DNA of 64,000 bases from Methylopumilus sp026399645 (GCF_965184065.1 NZ_OZ239098.1); one strand, 5' to 3'. Counted from the stretch's first letter, positions 1 through 8,503 are shown. Notes: generated by a model not told the origin, from the letters alone. Numbers and translations are program-made.

Positions 1-43
1 TGATGCTCTCGATAAAATTTTCTTTTTGAATTACAGTCTTCAT
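1..43 (-). CDS. Start of probable class I fumarate hydratase (partial)
   Basis: An ATG on the minus strand at 43-41 opens a frame that runs off the window edge without a stop; it reads MKTVIQKENFIESI. From memory, class I (iron-sulfur) fumarases of Proteobacteria begin with a similar stretch (x-T-x-I-x-Q-x-D/E-x-I-x-S). The start lies 3 bases after the acnB stop, so both TCA-cycle genes would be co-transcribed. Only 14 residues are visible, so the assignment is tentative. Confidence 0.4.
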   Translation of the reverse strand, partial: MKTVIQKENFIESI

Positions 44-46
44 ATA

Positions 47-2611
47 TTAAATTTCAGTAATCTCAATCACTTTTTTTGGCTTATATTCTGGCATCTGATC
101 AAAATTTAAATACCGATAAATTGAATCTAAATCTTTCGAAAGTTTTTGATTACTAATAGCAAGATATTCATCAAGCGTTGGAATTTTTCCTAAAGCAGCG
201 CAAACTGCTGAGAGCTCAGCAGAACCCAAATACACTTGCGCATCTTTTCCCATGCGATTATCAAAATTTCGTGTGCTTGTTGAAAAAACATGTGCTCCAT
301 CATCAACTCTCGCCTGATTTCCCATGCAGAGTGAACATCCAGGTACTTCTGTTCGAGCGCCTACTTTATTGAAGACTTCATATACGCCCTCTTTCTTAAG
401 TTCTGTTTCATCCATTCTAGTAGGAGGTACGATCCATAATCGTGTTGGAATTTTATCGGAATCTTCAAGTACTCTAGCTGCTGCACGATAATGTCCAATA
501 TTAGTCATACAACTTCCAATGAACACCTCATCAATTTTATTACCGGCAATTTCTGACAAGGGCTTAATGTTATCTGGATCATTTGGACATGCAATTAATG
601 GCTCTTTAATTTCATCAAGATTAATTTCAATAATACTTGCGTACTCAGCGTCTTTATCTGCTTCTAATAATGTTGGATTTTTTAACCAATCTTCCATAGC
701 TTTCATACGACGCAATAATGTTCTTTTATCTTCATAATTGTTATCAACTAAATTTTTAATAAGCGCTATATTCGATTTGATATATTCAATAATCGGTTCT
801 TTCTTAAGTTTTACCGTGCACCCATTTGCAGACCTTTCAGCTGATGCATCAGCAAATTCAAATGCTTGCTCAATTTTTAGATCAGGCAAACCTTCGATTT
901 CTAAAATACGCCCATTAAAAACATTTTTTTTATTTTGTTTTACAACTGTGAGATCACCATTTTTAATAGCTGCATAAGGTATTGCATTTACGAGATCTCT
1001 CAGTGTAATACCTGGCTGTATCTTGCCTTTGAATCTCACCAAAACTGATTCAGGCATATCAATTGGCATGGCCCCCATGGCTGCTGCAAATGCTACGAGC
1101 CCTGAGCCTGCTGGAAATGAAATACCTATAGGGAAGCGCGTATGGGAATCACCACCTGTACCTACAGTATCCGGAAGTAAAAGACGATTAAGCCAAGAGT
1201 GAATAATTCCATCCCCAGGTCTTAAAGTAACACCTCCTCTACTCGACATAAACTCGGGAAGCTCGTGTTGTAATTTAAGATCTACAGGCTTCGGATAAGC
1301 TGCTGTGTGGCAAAAACTTTGCATAACTAAATCAGCATTAAATCCAAGACAAGCTAACTCTTTTAGTTCGTCTCTTGTCATGGCTCCCGTTGTATCTTGA
1401 GAGCCAACAGATGTGACTTTTGGCTCACAATATGTGCCAGGCCTCACACCAACACCTGAAGGCAAGCCGCAAGCTCGACCTACCATTTTTTGTGCAAGCG
1501 TAAATCCTTTTTTAGAAGAGACTGCTGGTGCAGGAGTTAAGAATAAAGTACTTGGAGATAACTTTAAAAACTCTCTTGCTTTAGAAGTTAATCCTCGACC
1601 AATAATAAGAGGTATTCTGCCACCTGCGCGATATTCATCTGCAAGCGTAAATGGTGTTAAGTTAAATGCAGCAATGGATTCATTTTTACTATTTTGAATT
1701 TTTCCTTCAAATGGCTGAATAGTAATTTCATCCCCGGTTTTCATTTGGCTGACATCACACACAATAGGAAGTGCACCGGAATCTTCTGCTGTATTAAAGA
1801 ATATAGGTGCAATCTTGTTGCCTAATACAATGCCACCCGTTCTTTTGTTTGGAGTAAAAGGAATATCACTTCCCATATGCCATTGAAGAGAATTAATGGC
1901 TGATTTCCTGGATGAGCCTGTTCCCACAACATCACCCACATAAGCTATGGGTAATTGTTTTGCTTTTAAGTCTTGAATTGTTTTGATGCCGTTTGGCATT
2001 TTATTGATTAACATCGCTTTTGCATGTAATGGAATGTCTGGTCTCGACCAAGCTTCTTGCGCAGGCGACAGATCATCAGTATTTGTTTCGCCATCCACTT
2101 TAAAAACGAGTGCTTTTATTTCGTGAGGTAATGCAGATTTTTTTAAAAACCAATCGCCATTCGCCCATGATTCCATTAGGTTCATTGCGGCTTTATTGCC
2201 TGACTTTACTTTTTCACTCACATCGTGAAATGCATCAAAAATTAAAATGGTATTAGATAAAACTTTTACGACATCATCGGCGAGATTTGAATCTAAAAGA
2301 GAAATAAGTGATTGAACGTTATAACCCCCTACCATGGTTCCTAGTAATTCAATTGCGTACTTTGGCGAAATAAGCGAAGACTTTTCTATTCCCTTTGCAA
2401 TATCTGTAAGGTAGGCAGCCTTAATATATGCAGCTTGATCAACACCTGATGGAACGCGATGACAAAATAATTCCATCAGCGTCTGGGTATCTTTTGTATC
2501 GGGTGACTTTAATAATGTTACGAGTTCTGCGGTTTGTTTTGCTGTCAAAGGAAGAGGCGGAAGATCCTCTTTTAATCGCTCAGCAGCTTCTTTTTTGTAA
2601 TCATCGATCAT
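47..2611 (-). CDS. acnB: Aconitate hydratase B (bifunctional 2-methylisocitrate dehydratase)
   Basis: This cytosolic [4Fe-4S] enzyme interconverts citrate and isocitrate in the TCA cycle, and the AcnB family can also hydrate 2-methylaconitate. At 854 residues it is close to E. coli AcnB (865). The order is that of AcnB: N-terminal HEAT-like domain, swivel domain (SSRKSAINSL near residue 235), then the catalytic domains with GDSHTRFPIG. The three cluster ligands are visible as Cys701 (GSCMTN) and Cys759/Cys762 (PGCSLCMG). The ATG at 2611 gives a normal N-terminus, though no strong Shine-Dalgarno is seen. A probable fumarase gene follows after 3 bases. The divergent gap 2612-2801 must hold its promoter, but no convincing -35/-10 pair was found there. 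Confidence 0.97.
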   Translation of the reverse strand: MIDDYKKEAAERLKEDLPPLPLTAKQTAELVTLLKSPDTKDTQTLMELFCHRVPSGVDQAAYIKAAYLTDIAKGIEKSSLISPKYAIELLGTMVGGYNVQSLISLLDSNLADDVVKVLSNTILIFDAFHDVSEKVKSGNKAAMNLMESWANGDWFLKKSALPHEIKALVFKVDGETNTDDLSPAQEAWSRPDIPLHAKAMLINKMPNGIKTIQDLKAKQLPIAYVGDVVGTGSSRKSAINSLQWHMGSDIPFTPNKRTGGIVLGNKIAPIFFNTAEDSGALPIVCDVSQMKTGDEITIQPFEGKIQNSKNESIAAFNLTPFTLADEYRAGGRIPLIIGRGLTSKAREFLKLSPSTLFLTPAPAVSSKKGFTLAQKMVGRACGLPSGVGVRPGTYCEPKVTSVGSQDTTGAMTRDELKELACLGFNADLVMQSFCHTAAYPKPVDLKLQHELPEFMSSRGGVTLRPGDGIIHSWLNRLLLPDTVGTGGDSHTRFPIGISFPAGSGLVAFAAAMGAMPIDMPESVLVRFKGKIQPGITLRDLVNAIPYAAIKNGDLTVVKQNKKNVFNGRILEIEGLPDLKIEQAFEFADASAERSANGCTVKLKKEPIIEYIKSNIALIKNLVDNNYEDKRTLLRRMKAMEDWLKNPTLLEADKDAEYASIIEINLDEIKEPLIACPNDPDNIKPLSEIAGNKIDEVFIGSCMTNIGHYRAAARVLEDSDKIPTRLWIVPPTRMDETELKKEGVYEVFNKVGARTEVPGCSLCMGNQARVDDGAHVFSTSTRNFDNRMGKDAQVYLGSAELSAVCAALGKIPTLDEYLAISNQKLSKDLDSIYRYLNFDQMPEYKPKKVIEITEI

Positions 2612-2801
2612 TGGATTTAGATGGGCTTTAAAAAAATAATTTGTTCCTCTTAGTATAAAGCTATTACATTGATCTTAAAAGATAAATCAATAGAATATGA
2701 CGGTAGGATAGTTTAAATAAGGCTACTACAAACCTATAACACACATCACTTTTTATCAGCTAAAACTTGAACGAAACAGGACTGAAATAGTCTTTTCAAA
2801 T

Positions 2802-3401
2802 ATGACTTTTTATAATTTACCTCTTTTTCCGCTCAATGTAGTTGTTTGCCCTAAAGGCATTATGAACTTACGTATATTTGAGCCAAGATATTTAGATATG
2901 ACAAAAACATGTCTTAGAGAAAATACTAGCTTTGGTATTGTTGCAGTGTTGCCAGAAAAAAAGGCAGGTATGACAGATCATTTGCCCTTCGCCAGCGTTG
3001 GAACCTTAGTAGATATTTTAGACGCAGATGTTTCAAAAGAAGATCTTATTATGATTAGCTGTCAGGGGAGCAACAGGATTAAAGTCAATGGATTTACAAT
3101 TCAAGAAGATGGTCTGATTATAGGCGAGGTATCGAACATAAATAATGATTTACAAATTCCAATTCCTGACGATTTAAAAAAAGTAAGTGAAAATCTTAAA
3201 CGCTTAATTGAATCATTACCAGAGCAAGGCGTATTAGAGCGAGATATTCCCATCATGAAACCATATGAATACGAAGATGCCACCTGGGTTTCAAATAGAT
3301 GGGTTGAATTGTTAGACATACCTCTTATTGATAAACAGCGTTTAATGCAGATTGATAGTCCGATTGTGAGATTAGAGCTTATTAATGATGCAATAAATTA
3401 A
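2802..3401 (+). CDS. Stand-alone LON substrate-binding domain protein
   Basis: The 199-residue protein opens with LPLFPLNVVVCPKG and LRIFEPRY, the signature of the LON (PUA-like) N-terminal domain of Lon protease. There is no AAA+ module or Ser-Lys protease domain. Such LON-only proteins (COG2802) are widespread in Proteobacteria; their function is not settled and protein binding or quality control is usually assumed. The domain fills about residues 4-190, so the gene looks complete and not like a Lon remnant. It is divergent from acnB and followed by a tRNA gene on the other strand, so it is probably monocistronic. Confidence 0.85.
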   Translation: MTFYNLPLFPLNVVVCPKGIMNLRIFEPRYLDMTKTCLRENTSFGIVAVLPEKKAGMTDHLPFASVGTLVDILDADVSKEDLIMISCQGSNRIKVNGFTIQEDGLIIGEVSNINNDLQIPIPDDLKKVSENLKRLIESLPEQGVLERDIPIMKPYEYEDATWVSNRWVELLDIPLIDKQRLMQIDSPIVRLELINDAIN

Positions 3402-3503
3402 ATTGCAAAAAAGTTTAACTGGCTAGTAGGTGAATCAAATAATTTAGGCTTAAGCCTTAACTAGGAATTCAAAAACATAGAGAAGTTATGGGACTTATAA
3501 AAA

Positions 3504-3594
3504 TGGCGGAAGGGGCGGGATTCGAACCCGCGTTAGGTTATTCACCTAAACACGCTTTCCAGGCGTGCGACTTAAACCGCTCATCCACCCTTCC
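3504..3594 (-). tRNA. tRNA-Ser (anticodon GGA)
   Basis: Read on the minus strand, a 7-bp acceptor stem GGAAGGG/CCCTTCC is closed by discriminator G and an encoded CCA (3504-3506). The anticodon stem-loop CACGCCTGGAAAGCGTG carries GGA, which reads UCC/UCU serine codons. The TpsiC arm GCGGGTTCGAATCCCGC is intact. A long variable arm (TAGGTGAATAACCTA) marks it as a class II tRNA, as expected for serine. The length is 91 nt including CCA. Confidence 0.96.
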
Positions 3595-3607
3595 GAAATG
3601 AGTCGGC

Positions 3608-3613
3608 ATTATA
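3608..3613 (-). promoter_or_regulatory. Probable -10 box of the tRNA-Ser gene
   Basis: A perfect TATAAT on the minus strand ends 13 bases before the mature 5' end of the tRNA, placing transcription start near 3601. The matching -35 region (about TTAAAG at 3636-3631, 17-base spacer) is weak. Supported by consensus and position only. Confidence 0.5.
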
Positions 3614-3799
3614 ACTTATGCCTCACCTTGCTTTAAGAATCATCTTTTCTCTCTTGATTAAAGTGCTTACTCGTATTAAGGTTGTTCTATTGAATTTATT
3701 TACCGTACGTCTACCACAGTACATCCGTTTTAATAATTTCATAAATTATTGATTTATATAGTATTTAATATTAATTAACTATTAACCTAGGGGCGATTC

Positions 3800-5320
3800 A
3801 TGGGCTTAGAAACATTAAATAATCTTGGAGTAAAACATCCATTTAAGGCCAAATATGACAATTATATTGGCGGTAAATTTGTACCTCCAGTAGACGGCAA
3901 ATACTTTGAAAATATTTCACCAGTGACTGGCAAAGTATTTTGTGAAGTTGCACGATCAAATGAAAAAGATATTAATTTGGCATTAGATGCAGCGCACGCA
4001 GCTAAAGATGGCTGGGCAAAAAAGAGTCCTACTGACCGCGCAAATATATTGATGCAAGTAGCAGACATCATGGAAAAAAATCTTTCGACCATTGCGATTG
4101 CTGAAACGATTGATAATGGCAAACCTCTTCGTGAAACAACATATGCTGACATTCCATTAGCGATTGATCACTTTAGATACTTCGCAAGTTGTGTAAGAGC
4201 TCAAGAAGGCAGTATCGGTGAGATTGATCACGAGACAATGGCTTATCATTTTCATGAGCCTTTAGGTGTTGTCGGACAAATTATTCCTTGGAACTTCCCT
4301 ATTCTAATGGCAGCCTGGAAATTAGCGCCTGCGATTGCTGCAGGAAATTGTGTTGTGATTAAACCAGCAGAACAAACACCTGTATCACTTCTAGTCGTGC
4401 TTGAATTAGTAGGACATCTCATTCCTCCTGGTGTATTAAATATTGTGAATGGCTTCGGTTTAGAAGCTGGTAAGCCACTTGCAAGCTCACCACGTATTGC
4501 AAAAATTGCATTCACAGGTGAAACTTCGACAGGTCGTTTGATTATGCAATATGCATCACAAAATCTTATTCCAGTAACTTTAGAACTTGGTGGTAAATCA
4601 CCTAACATCTTCTTTGAAGATGTAATGGATAAAGATGACAACTTCTTTGATAAAGCACTTGAGGGCTTTACAATGTTTGCCCTTAATCAAGGTGAAGTAT
4701 GTACCTGCCCTTCACGCGCTTTAATACAAGAATCTATTTACGATAAATTTATGGAACGCGCACTCAAACGTGTTGCAGCTATCAAACAAGATAATCCTCT
4801 TGATATGGCAACCATGATTGGCGCTCAAGCATCGAGTGAACAAGTTGAAAAAATTATGTCTTATATGAAGATTGGTCAAGAAGAAGGCGCTCAACTCCTC
4901 ATCGGCGGTAACCGTAAAAAATTAGGTGGTGAATTTGCAGAAGGATATTACATTGAACCGACTGTATTCAAAGGTCATAACAAAATGCGTATTTTCCAAG
5001 AAGAAATTTTTGGGCCAGTCGTTTCTGTAACCACATTTAAAGATGAAGATGAAGCGCTTGAAATTGCAAATGATACACTTTACGGATTAGGCTCAGGCGT
5101 ATGGTCACGTAACGGTAATCGTGCATTTAGAATGGGCAAAGGTATTCAAGCAGGTCGAGTGTGGACTAATTGCTACCATGCTTATCCTGCACATGCAGCA
5201 TTCGGTGGATACAAACAATCAGGTATCGGTCGCGAAACACACAAGATGATGCTCGATCACTACCAACAGACTAAGAACCTTTTAGTGAGCTACAGTGAAA
5301 ATAAACTTGGCTTCTTTTAA
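3800..5320 (+). CDS. NAD-dependent aldehyde dehydrogenase (ExaC/AcoD/AldB type)
   Basis: A 506-residue member of the ALDH superfamily that oxidises aldehydes to acids. The cofactor-binding segment IIPWNFPILM starts near residue 161. The catalytic general base is Glu262 in LELGGKSPN and the nucleophile is Cys301 in NQGEVCTCPSR; Cys303 sits two residues away. The N-terminus (GVKHPFKAKYDNYIGGKF) and size match the acetaldehyde/chloroacetaldehyde group usually linked to alcohol oxidation. A good Shine-Dalgarno (AGGGG) lies 7 bases before ATG 3800. A strong hairpin terminator follows directly, so it can be transcribed alone, yet a DUF779 gene, a common ALDH neighbour, comes next. The natural substrate (acetaldehyde, formaldehyde or another) cannot be read from sequence. 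Confidence 0.93.
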   Translation: MGLETLNNLGVKHPFKAKYDNYIGGKFVPPVDGKYFENISPVTGKVFCEVARSNEKDINLALDAAHAAKDGWAKKSPTDRANILMQVADIMEKNLSTIAIAETIDNGKPLRETTYADIPLAIDHFRYFASCVRAQEGSIGEIDHETMAYHFHEPLGVVGQIIPWNFPILMAAWKLAPAIAAGNCVVIKPAEQTPVSLLVVLELVGHLIPPGVLNIVNGFGLEAGKPLASSPRIAKIAFTGETSTGRLIMQYASQNLIPVTLELGGKSPNIFFEDVMDKDDNFFDKALEGFTMFALNQGEVCTCPSRALIQESIYDKFMERALKRVAAIKQDNPLDMATMIGAQASSEQVEKIMSYMKIGQEEGAQLLIGGNRKKLGGEFAEGYYIEPTVFKGHNKMRIFQEEIFGPVVSVTTFKDEDEALEIANDTLYGLGSGVWSRNGNRAFRMGKGIQAGRVWTNCYHAYPAHAAFGGYKQSGIGRETHKMMLDHYQQTKNLLVSYSENKLGFF

Positions 5321-5340
5321 GATTTAATTTAACTAAATTA

Positions 5341-5374
5341 AAGGCAAGACTTTTACGTCTTGCCTTTCTTTTTT
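5341..5374 (+). terminator. Rho-independent terminator after the aldehyde dehydrogenase gene
   Basis: A perfect 10-bp inverted repeat AAGGCAAGAC / GTCTTGCCTT encloses the loop TTTTAC (5351-5356) and is followed by a T-rich tract TCTTTTTT (5367-5374). It lies 20 bases after the ALDH stop. The T tract runs directly into the ATG of the DUF779 gene, so transcripts of that gene either read through this hairpin or start within or after it. Confidence 0.88.
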
Positions 5375-5761
5375 ATGGAAAAAACTTTTACACGTATAGA
5401 TACAACCGAAGCTGCAGACACGCTGATTGATTCTTTAAAAGAAAAATATGGTGACATCATATTTCATCAATCAGGTGGCTGTTGTGATGGAAGTGCACCT
5501 ATGTGCTATCCCAAAGGTGAATTTTATTTAGGCGGTTCTGATGTTGAGGTAGGTATTACACATGGCATACATTTCTATATGGGCGCCAGTCAATTCTCAT
5601 ATTGGGAACATACACATCTAACGCTTGATGCCATACCAGGCAATGGTGGGCAGTTTTCACTAGAAAATGGAACAGGCATGCGCTTTATTATTAGATCGCG
5701 TTTATATAGCGATGAAGAATGGGCCTATTTAAGCCAACATCCTGTTAAACATTGCGAGTAA
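5375..5761 (+). CDS. DUF779 domain protein next to aldehyde dehydrogenase
   Basis: The 128-residue protein has the DUF779 core HQSGGCCDGSAPMCYP with three closely spaced cysteines, then FYLGGSDVEVG and a C-terminal GTGMRFIIRSR. The family is small and uncharacterised and is very often encoded beside ALDH genes, which suggests a helper or metal-linked role in aldehyde oxidation; this is inference. The frame can be extended to a TTG at 5360, but that would place the start inside the terminator stem. ATG 5375, right after the T tract, gives the better N-terminus (MEKTFTRID). There is no Shine-Dalgarno in front of it. Confidence 0.85.
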   Translation: MEKTFTRIDTTEAADTLIDSLKEKYGDIIFHQSGGCCDGSAPMCYPKGEFYLGGSDVEVGITHGIHFYMGASQFSYWEHTHLTLDAIPGNGGQFSLENGTGMRFIIRSRLYSDEEWAYLSQHPVKHCE

Positions 5762-5791
5762 AAGGCATTCCCTTAGGTTAAAATAATCATT

Positions 5792-5886
5792 GGCGGGCCT
5801 CCCCGCATTGTAATTTAGCCAACCTGGTCAGATGCGGAAGCAAGCAGCCACAACTAAAGAAACAAGTGCCGGGGGTCTGGCTCGCC
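5792..5886 (+). ncRNA. ffs: 4.5S / SRP RNA (small bacterial type)
   Basis: About 95 nt fold as the short signal recognition particle RNA. The ends GGCGGG and CUCGCC pair, and the conserved apical domain reads CCTGGTCAGATGCGGAAGCAAGCAGCC. This has the GGAA tetraloop and the asymmetric AGCAGCC strand that binds Ffh, followed by the conserved GTGCCGGGGGT. The pair below the closing base pair is G-C here instead of the C-G usual in E. coli, a compensatory change. The gene lies just before dnaX, its usual place in Betaproteobacteria. A TAAAAT at 5779-5784 could be its -10 box. Confidence 0.92.
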
Positions 5887-5918
5887 TCTTATTAAATTGG
5901 ATTGGTTAAAAATTATTC

Positions 5919-7571
5919 ATGAGCTATCAAGTTCTTGCACGTAAATATCGTCCCCGTTCGTTTGATACGCTCGTCGGTCAAGCGCATGTTGTGCAGGCAC
6001 TCAAAAATGCACTTGATCAAAAAAGACTACATCATGCTTACCTTTTTACAGGCACACGTGGTGTCGGTAAAACTACACTAGCAAGAATTCTAGCCAAAGC
6101 TCTTAATTGCAAAGAAGGTATTAGTTCAAAGCCTTGTGGAAGATGCTCTGCATGTACCGAGATTGATCAAGGCCGCTACGTCGATCTTATTGAAGTTGAT
6201 GCAGCATCTAATACGCAAGTCGATAATATGCGAGATCTTCTGGATAACGCGCAATACGCTCCGACACAAGGACTATTTAAAATCTATATTATCGATGAAG
6301 TCCATATGCTTTCAAAAAGTGCGTTCAATGCGATGTTGAAAACATTAGAAGAACCACCTGAACATGTGAAATTTATTTTAGCAACTACAGACCCACAAAA
6401 GGTCCCTGTCACTGTTTTATCAAGATGCCTGCAATTTAATTTAAAACAAATGCCATCTGCTTCTATTTCAGAATATATGGAAAAAATATTAAAAGAAGAA
6501 GCAATTAACTATGAAATCAATGCGATTTATTTAATTGCGAAATCTGCGAAAGGTAGTATGCGCGATGCGTTATCAATTCTTGATCAAGGTATCGCTTATT
6601 GCGGCGGCACAATAGAAGAAGCTACGATTAAAAAAATGTTAGGTGCTATTGATCAATCTTACTTATTTAATTTAGTGCATGCAGTCATTGATCAAGATGG
6701 TCATAAAGCTATTGAGATTGCGAAACAAATGGATGAAAGAAATCTATCTTTTGATGCAGCACTCAATGATCTAGCAAACCTAATTCAAACAATTAGTGTA
6801 ACGCAAGCCATACCAGATAGCTTGGATGCCTCTTATCTTGATCGCGACCAAGTAATCGCGTTAACCAAAAAGATAAGTGCAGAACAATTACAACTTTTTT
6901 ATCAAATTACCATATTAGGTCGACGTGATCTTTATTTAGCGCCCGATGAATATTCAGGCTTCACGATGACTATTCTCCGAATGCTGTCTTTTGCCCCACA
7001 AGATACAATCCTTGCAAAAAATTTAACGTCAGTAAAAACTGAACCAGTCCATAACGCAAACAAAATAGAGACTATCGCAAAGTCAAACGACGGTTCCTCT
7101 GAAGCCTTTGAAATTAAAAAAAAAATTGAAGTAACTCACGAAACTGATGAAGATATATCAGATCAAGATATACCAAAAGAAGTAGTCCCATTCAATGGAA
7201 ATTGGCGTGAACTTGTTGACCAACTAAAACTAGGCTTAGTCAAAGCACTTGCACAGCAGTCTGAACTAGTCAGTTTTAAAAATAACGAAATAATTTTATC
7301 GATTGCAGATGAGCACAAGCATCTACTCAATGAAACCTATCAAAAAAAATTAGAATTGAGTTTGTCTGAACACTTTGCTCAACGCATTAAACTTGTAATT
7401 CTTCAAAAAGGTGCAAGTAATTCACCGCTTAAACAAAAACAAGAAGAACGGTCAACACTTATGAAAGATACTGAAAATGCTATTCTTCAAGATCAATTCG
7501 TAAAATCACTACTTACTGAATTTAATGCTGAAATTATTCCATCAAGCATTAAACCTAATCAAACTACATAA
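5919..7571 (+). CDS. dnaX: DNA polymerase III subunits tau/gamma
   Basis: The clamp-loader ATPase of the replicase. The 550-residue product has Walker A GTRGVGKTT (residues 45-53), a zinc module of Cys64, Cys73, Cys76 and Cys79, Walker B IIDEVH (124-129) and sensor/arginine-finger SRC in VLSRCLQF. Domain III follows to about residue 370, then a charged linker and a tau-specific C-terminal domain that is shorter than in E. coli (643 residues in total). A run of ten A at codons 400-403 sits in the linker and looks like a frameshift site that would yield a 403-residue gamma. The 4.5S RNA lies just upstream; ybaB and recR follow as an operon. Confidence 0.97.
   Translation: MSYQVLARKYRPRSFDTLVGQAHVVQALKNALDQKRLHHAYLFTGTRGVGKTTLARILAKALNCKEGISSKPCGRCSACTEIDQGRYVDLIEVDAASNTQVDNMRDLLDNAQYAPTQGLFKIYIIDEVHMLSKSAFNAMLKTLEEPPEHVKFILATTDPQKVPVTVLSRCLQFNLKQMPSASISEYMEKILKEEAINYEINAIYLIAKSAKGSMRDALSILDQGIAYCGGTIEEATIKKMLGAIDQSYLFNLVHAVIDQDGHKAIEIAKQMDERNLSFDAALNDLANLIQTISVTQAIPDSLDASYLDRDQVIALTKKISAEQLQLFYQITILGRRDLYLAPDEYSGFTMTILRMLSFAPQDTILAKNLTSVKTEPVHNANKIETIAKSNDGSSEAFEIKKKIEVTHETDEDISDQDIPKEVVPFNGNWRELVDQLKLGLVKALAQQSELVSFKNNEIILSIADEHKHLLNETYQKKLELSLSEHFAQRIKLVILQKGASNSPLKQKQEERSTLMKDTENAILQDQFVKSLLTEFNAEIIPSSIKPNQTT
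7116..7129 (+). promoter_or_regulatory. Putative dnaX slippery A10 tract with -1 frame stop
   Basis: Ten consecutive A (7116-7125) cover in-frame codons AAA AAA AAA A.., so the heptamer A AAA AAA is present. After a -1 shift the next codons are AAT and TGA (7127-7129), ending the protein at 403 residues. After a +1 shift TTG AAG TAA ends it at 404. This is the arrangement of E. coli dnaX (A AAA AAG, then TGA one codon later) and of Thermus dnaX transcriptional slippage. No clear upstream Shine-Dalgarno-like enhancer is seen and only a weak CTGAT/ATCAG hairpin lies downstream. Confidence 0.6.
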
Positions 7572-7582
7572 GGAGTCATCAT

Positions 7583-7891
7583 ATGATGAAAGGCGGCATG
7601 GGTAATTTAATGAAACAAGCGCAAATGATGCAAGCTAATATGCAAAAAGCGCAAGATGAACTTGGGCTTATTGATGTTGAAGGCCTAGCAAGTAATGGGC
7701 TTGTTAAAATTACTATTTCTTGTAAGCATCAAGTTAAAAAAATATCAATCGATCCTTCTGTCATGAATGATCATGAAATGCTTGAAGATCTTCTTATTGT
7801 GGCTTTTAAAGATGCATTAAAAAAAATTGAACAAACTACCAATGCCAAGATGGGTAATATGATGCCTCCTGGTATGAAATTACCTTTCTAA
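7583..7891 (+). CDS. ybaB: YbaB/EbfC nucleoid-associated protein
   Basis: A 102-residue DNA-binding protein of the YbaB/EbfC family. It has the N-terminal helix rich in Met, Gln and Lys (NLMKQAQMMQANMQKAQ), the GLVKITISC strand and the helix LEDLLIVAFKDALKKIE. The C-terminal tail GNMMPPGMKLPF is typical. It works as a dimer that binds and bridges DNA. It lies 11 bases after dnaX behind an AGGAG Shine-Dalgarno and 9 bases before recR; the dnaX-ybaB-recR order is strongly conserved. Confidence 0.95.
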   Translation: MMKGGMGNLMKQAQMMQANMQKAQDELGLIDVEGLASNGLVKITISCKHQVKKISIDPSVMNDHEMLEDLLIVAFKDALKKIEQTTNAKMGNMMPPGMKLPF

Positions 7892-7900
7892 TTTTACTGC

Positions 7901-8503
7901 ATGAAAAATACTGAAGCGCTCGAACAGTTAGTTGATGCCCTAAGGTGCTTACCAGGTATTGGTCCTAAATCGGCCTTACGCATGGCTTACCATCTTCTTC
8001 AGTACAACAGAAAAGGTGCCTCACAACTCTCAAGCGCTATTGCTAACGCAATCGAATTGGTGGGTCACTGCACCTGTTGCAATAACTTTTCTGAAGAAGT
8101 GGTTTGCTCGCTTTGCTCATCCAAAGATCGAGACGCCTCAATTCTTTGTGTGATCGAAATGCCAAGTGATCTCATGATGCTAGAACAAACACATTCTTAT
8201 AACGGTATGTATTTTATTTTAATGGGCAAACTCTCGCCTTTAGATGGTATTGGTCCAAAAGATATTCATTTAGATAGGCTTTTAAAACGTCTTGATGCTG
8301 GCATCGTTAAAGAAGTGATCTTAGCGAATAATTTTACGGTGAGCGGAGATGCTACTGCTCATTATGTCACTGAACTTCTTAAAGCACGCGGTATTCGATT
8401 AAGTCGAATAGCAAGAGGTTTACCTATGGGTGGTGAAATTGAATATGTAGATAGCGGGACACTTGCCCAAGCTATGATTGAACGTAAAATAATTAAAGAT
8501 TGA
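7901..8503 (+). CDS. recR: Recombination mediator RecR
   Basis: RecR works with RecF and RecO to load RecA on gapped DNA. The 200-residue protein shows the N-terminal helix-hairpin-helix LRCLPGIGPKSALRMAYHLL, a four-cysteine zinc finger (CTCC ... CSLC, residues ~60-75), and a Toprim domain beginning at CVIEMPSDLMML. The C-terminal segment RIARGLPMGGEIEYVDSGTL, with its Walker-like end, is standard. It is last in the dnaX operon, and its 3' end overlaps that of gph on the opposite strand by 11 bases, with no terminator hairpin visible between them. Confidence 0.97.
   Translation: MKNTEALEQLVDALRCLPGIGPKSALRMAYHLLQYNRKGASQLSSAIANAIELVGHCTCCNNFSEEVVCSLCSSKDRDASILCVIEMPSDLMMLEQTHSYNGMYFILMGKLSPLDGIGPKDIHLDRLLKRLDAGIVKEVILANNFTVSGDATAHYVTELLKARGIRLSRIARGLPMGGEIEYVDSGTLAQAMIERKIIKD

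Noticed and set aside
1413..1697. Long open frames on the plus strand inside acnB
   Set aside because: They lie antisense to a fully supported gene, have no family motifs or ribosome sites, and follow the codon bias of acnB.
2612..2801. Riboswitch or RNA leader in the divergent acnB/LON gap
   Set aside because: No stable stem-loop series or known riboswitch core could be recognised by eye.
3446..3457. Perfect 12-bp palindrome AGGCTTAAGCCT between the LON gene and tRNA-Ser
   Set aside because: Could be a bidirectional terminator stem, but there is no T tract on either side and a loopless 6-bp palindrome is expected by chance at this scale.
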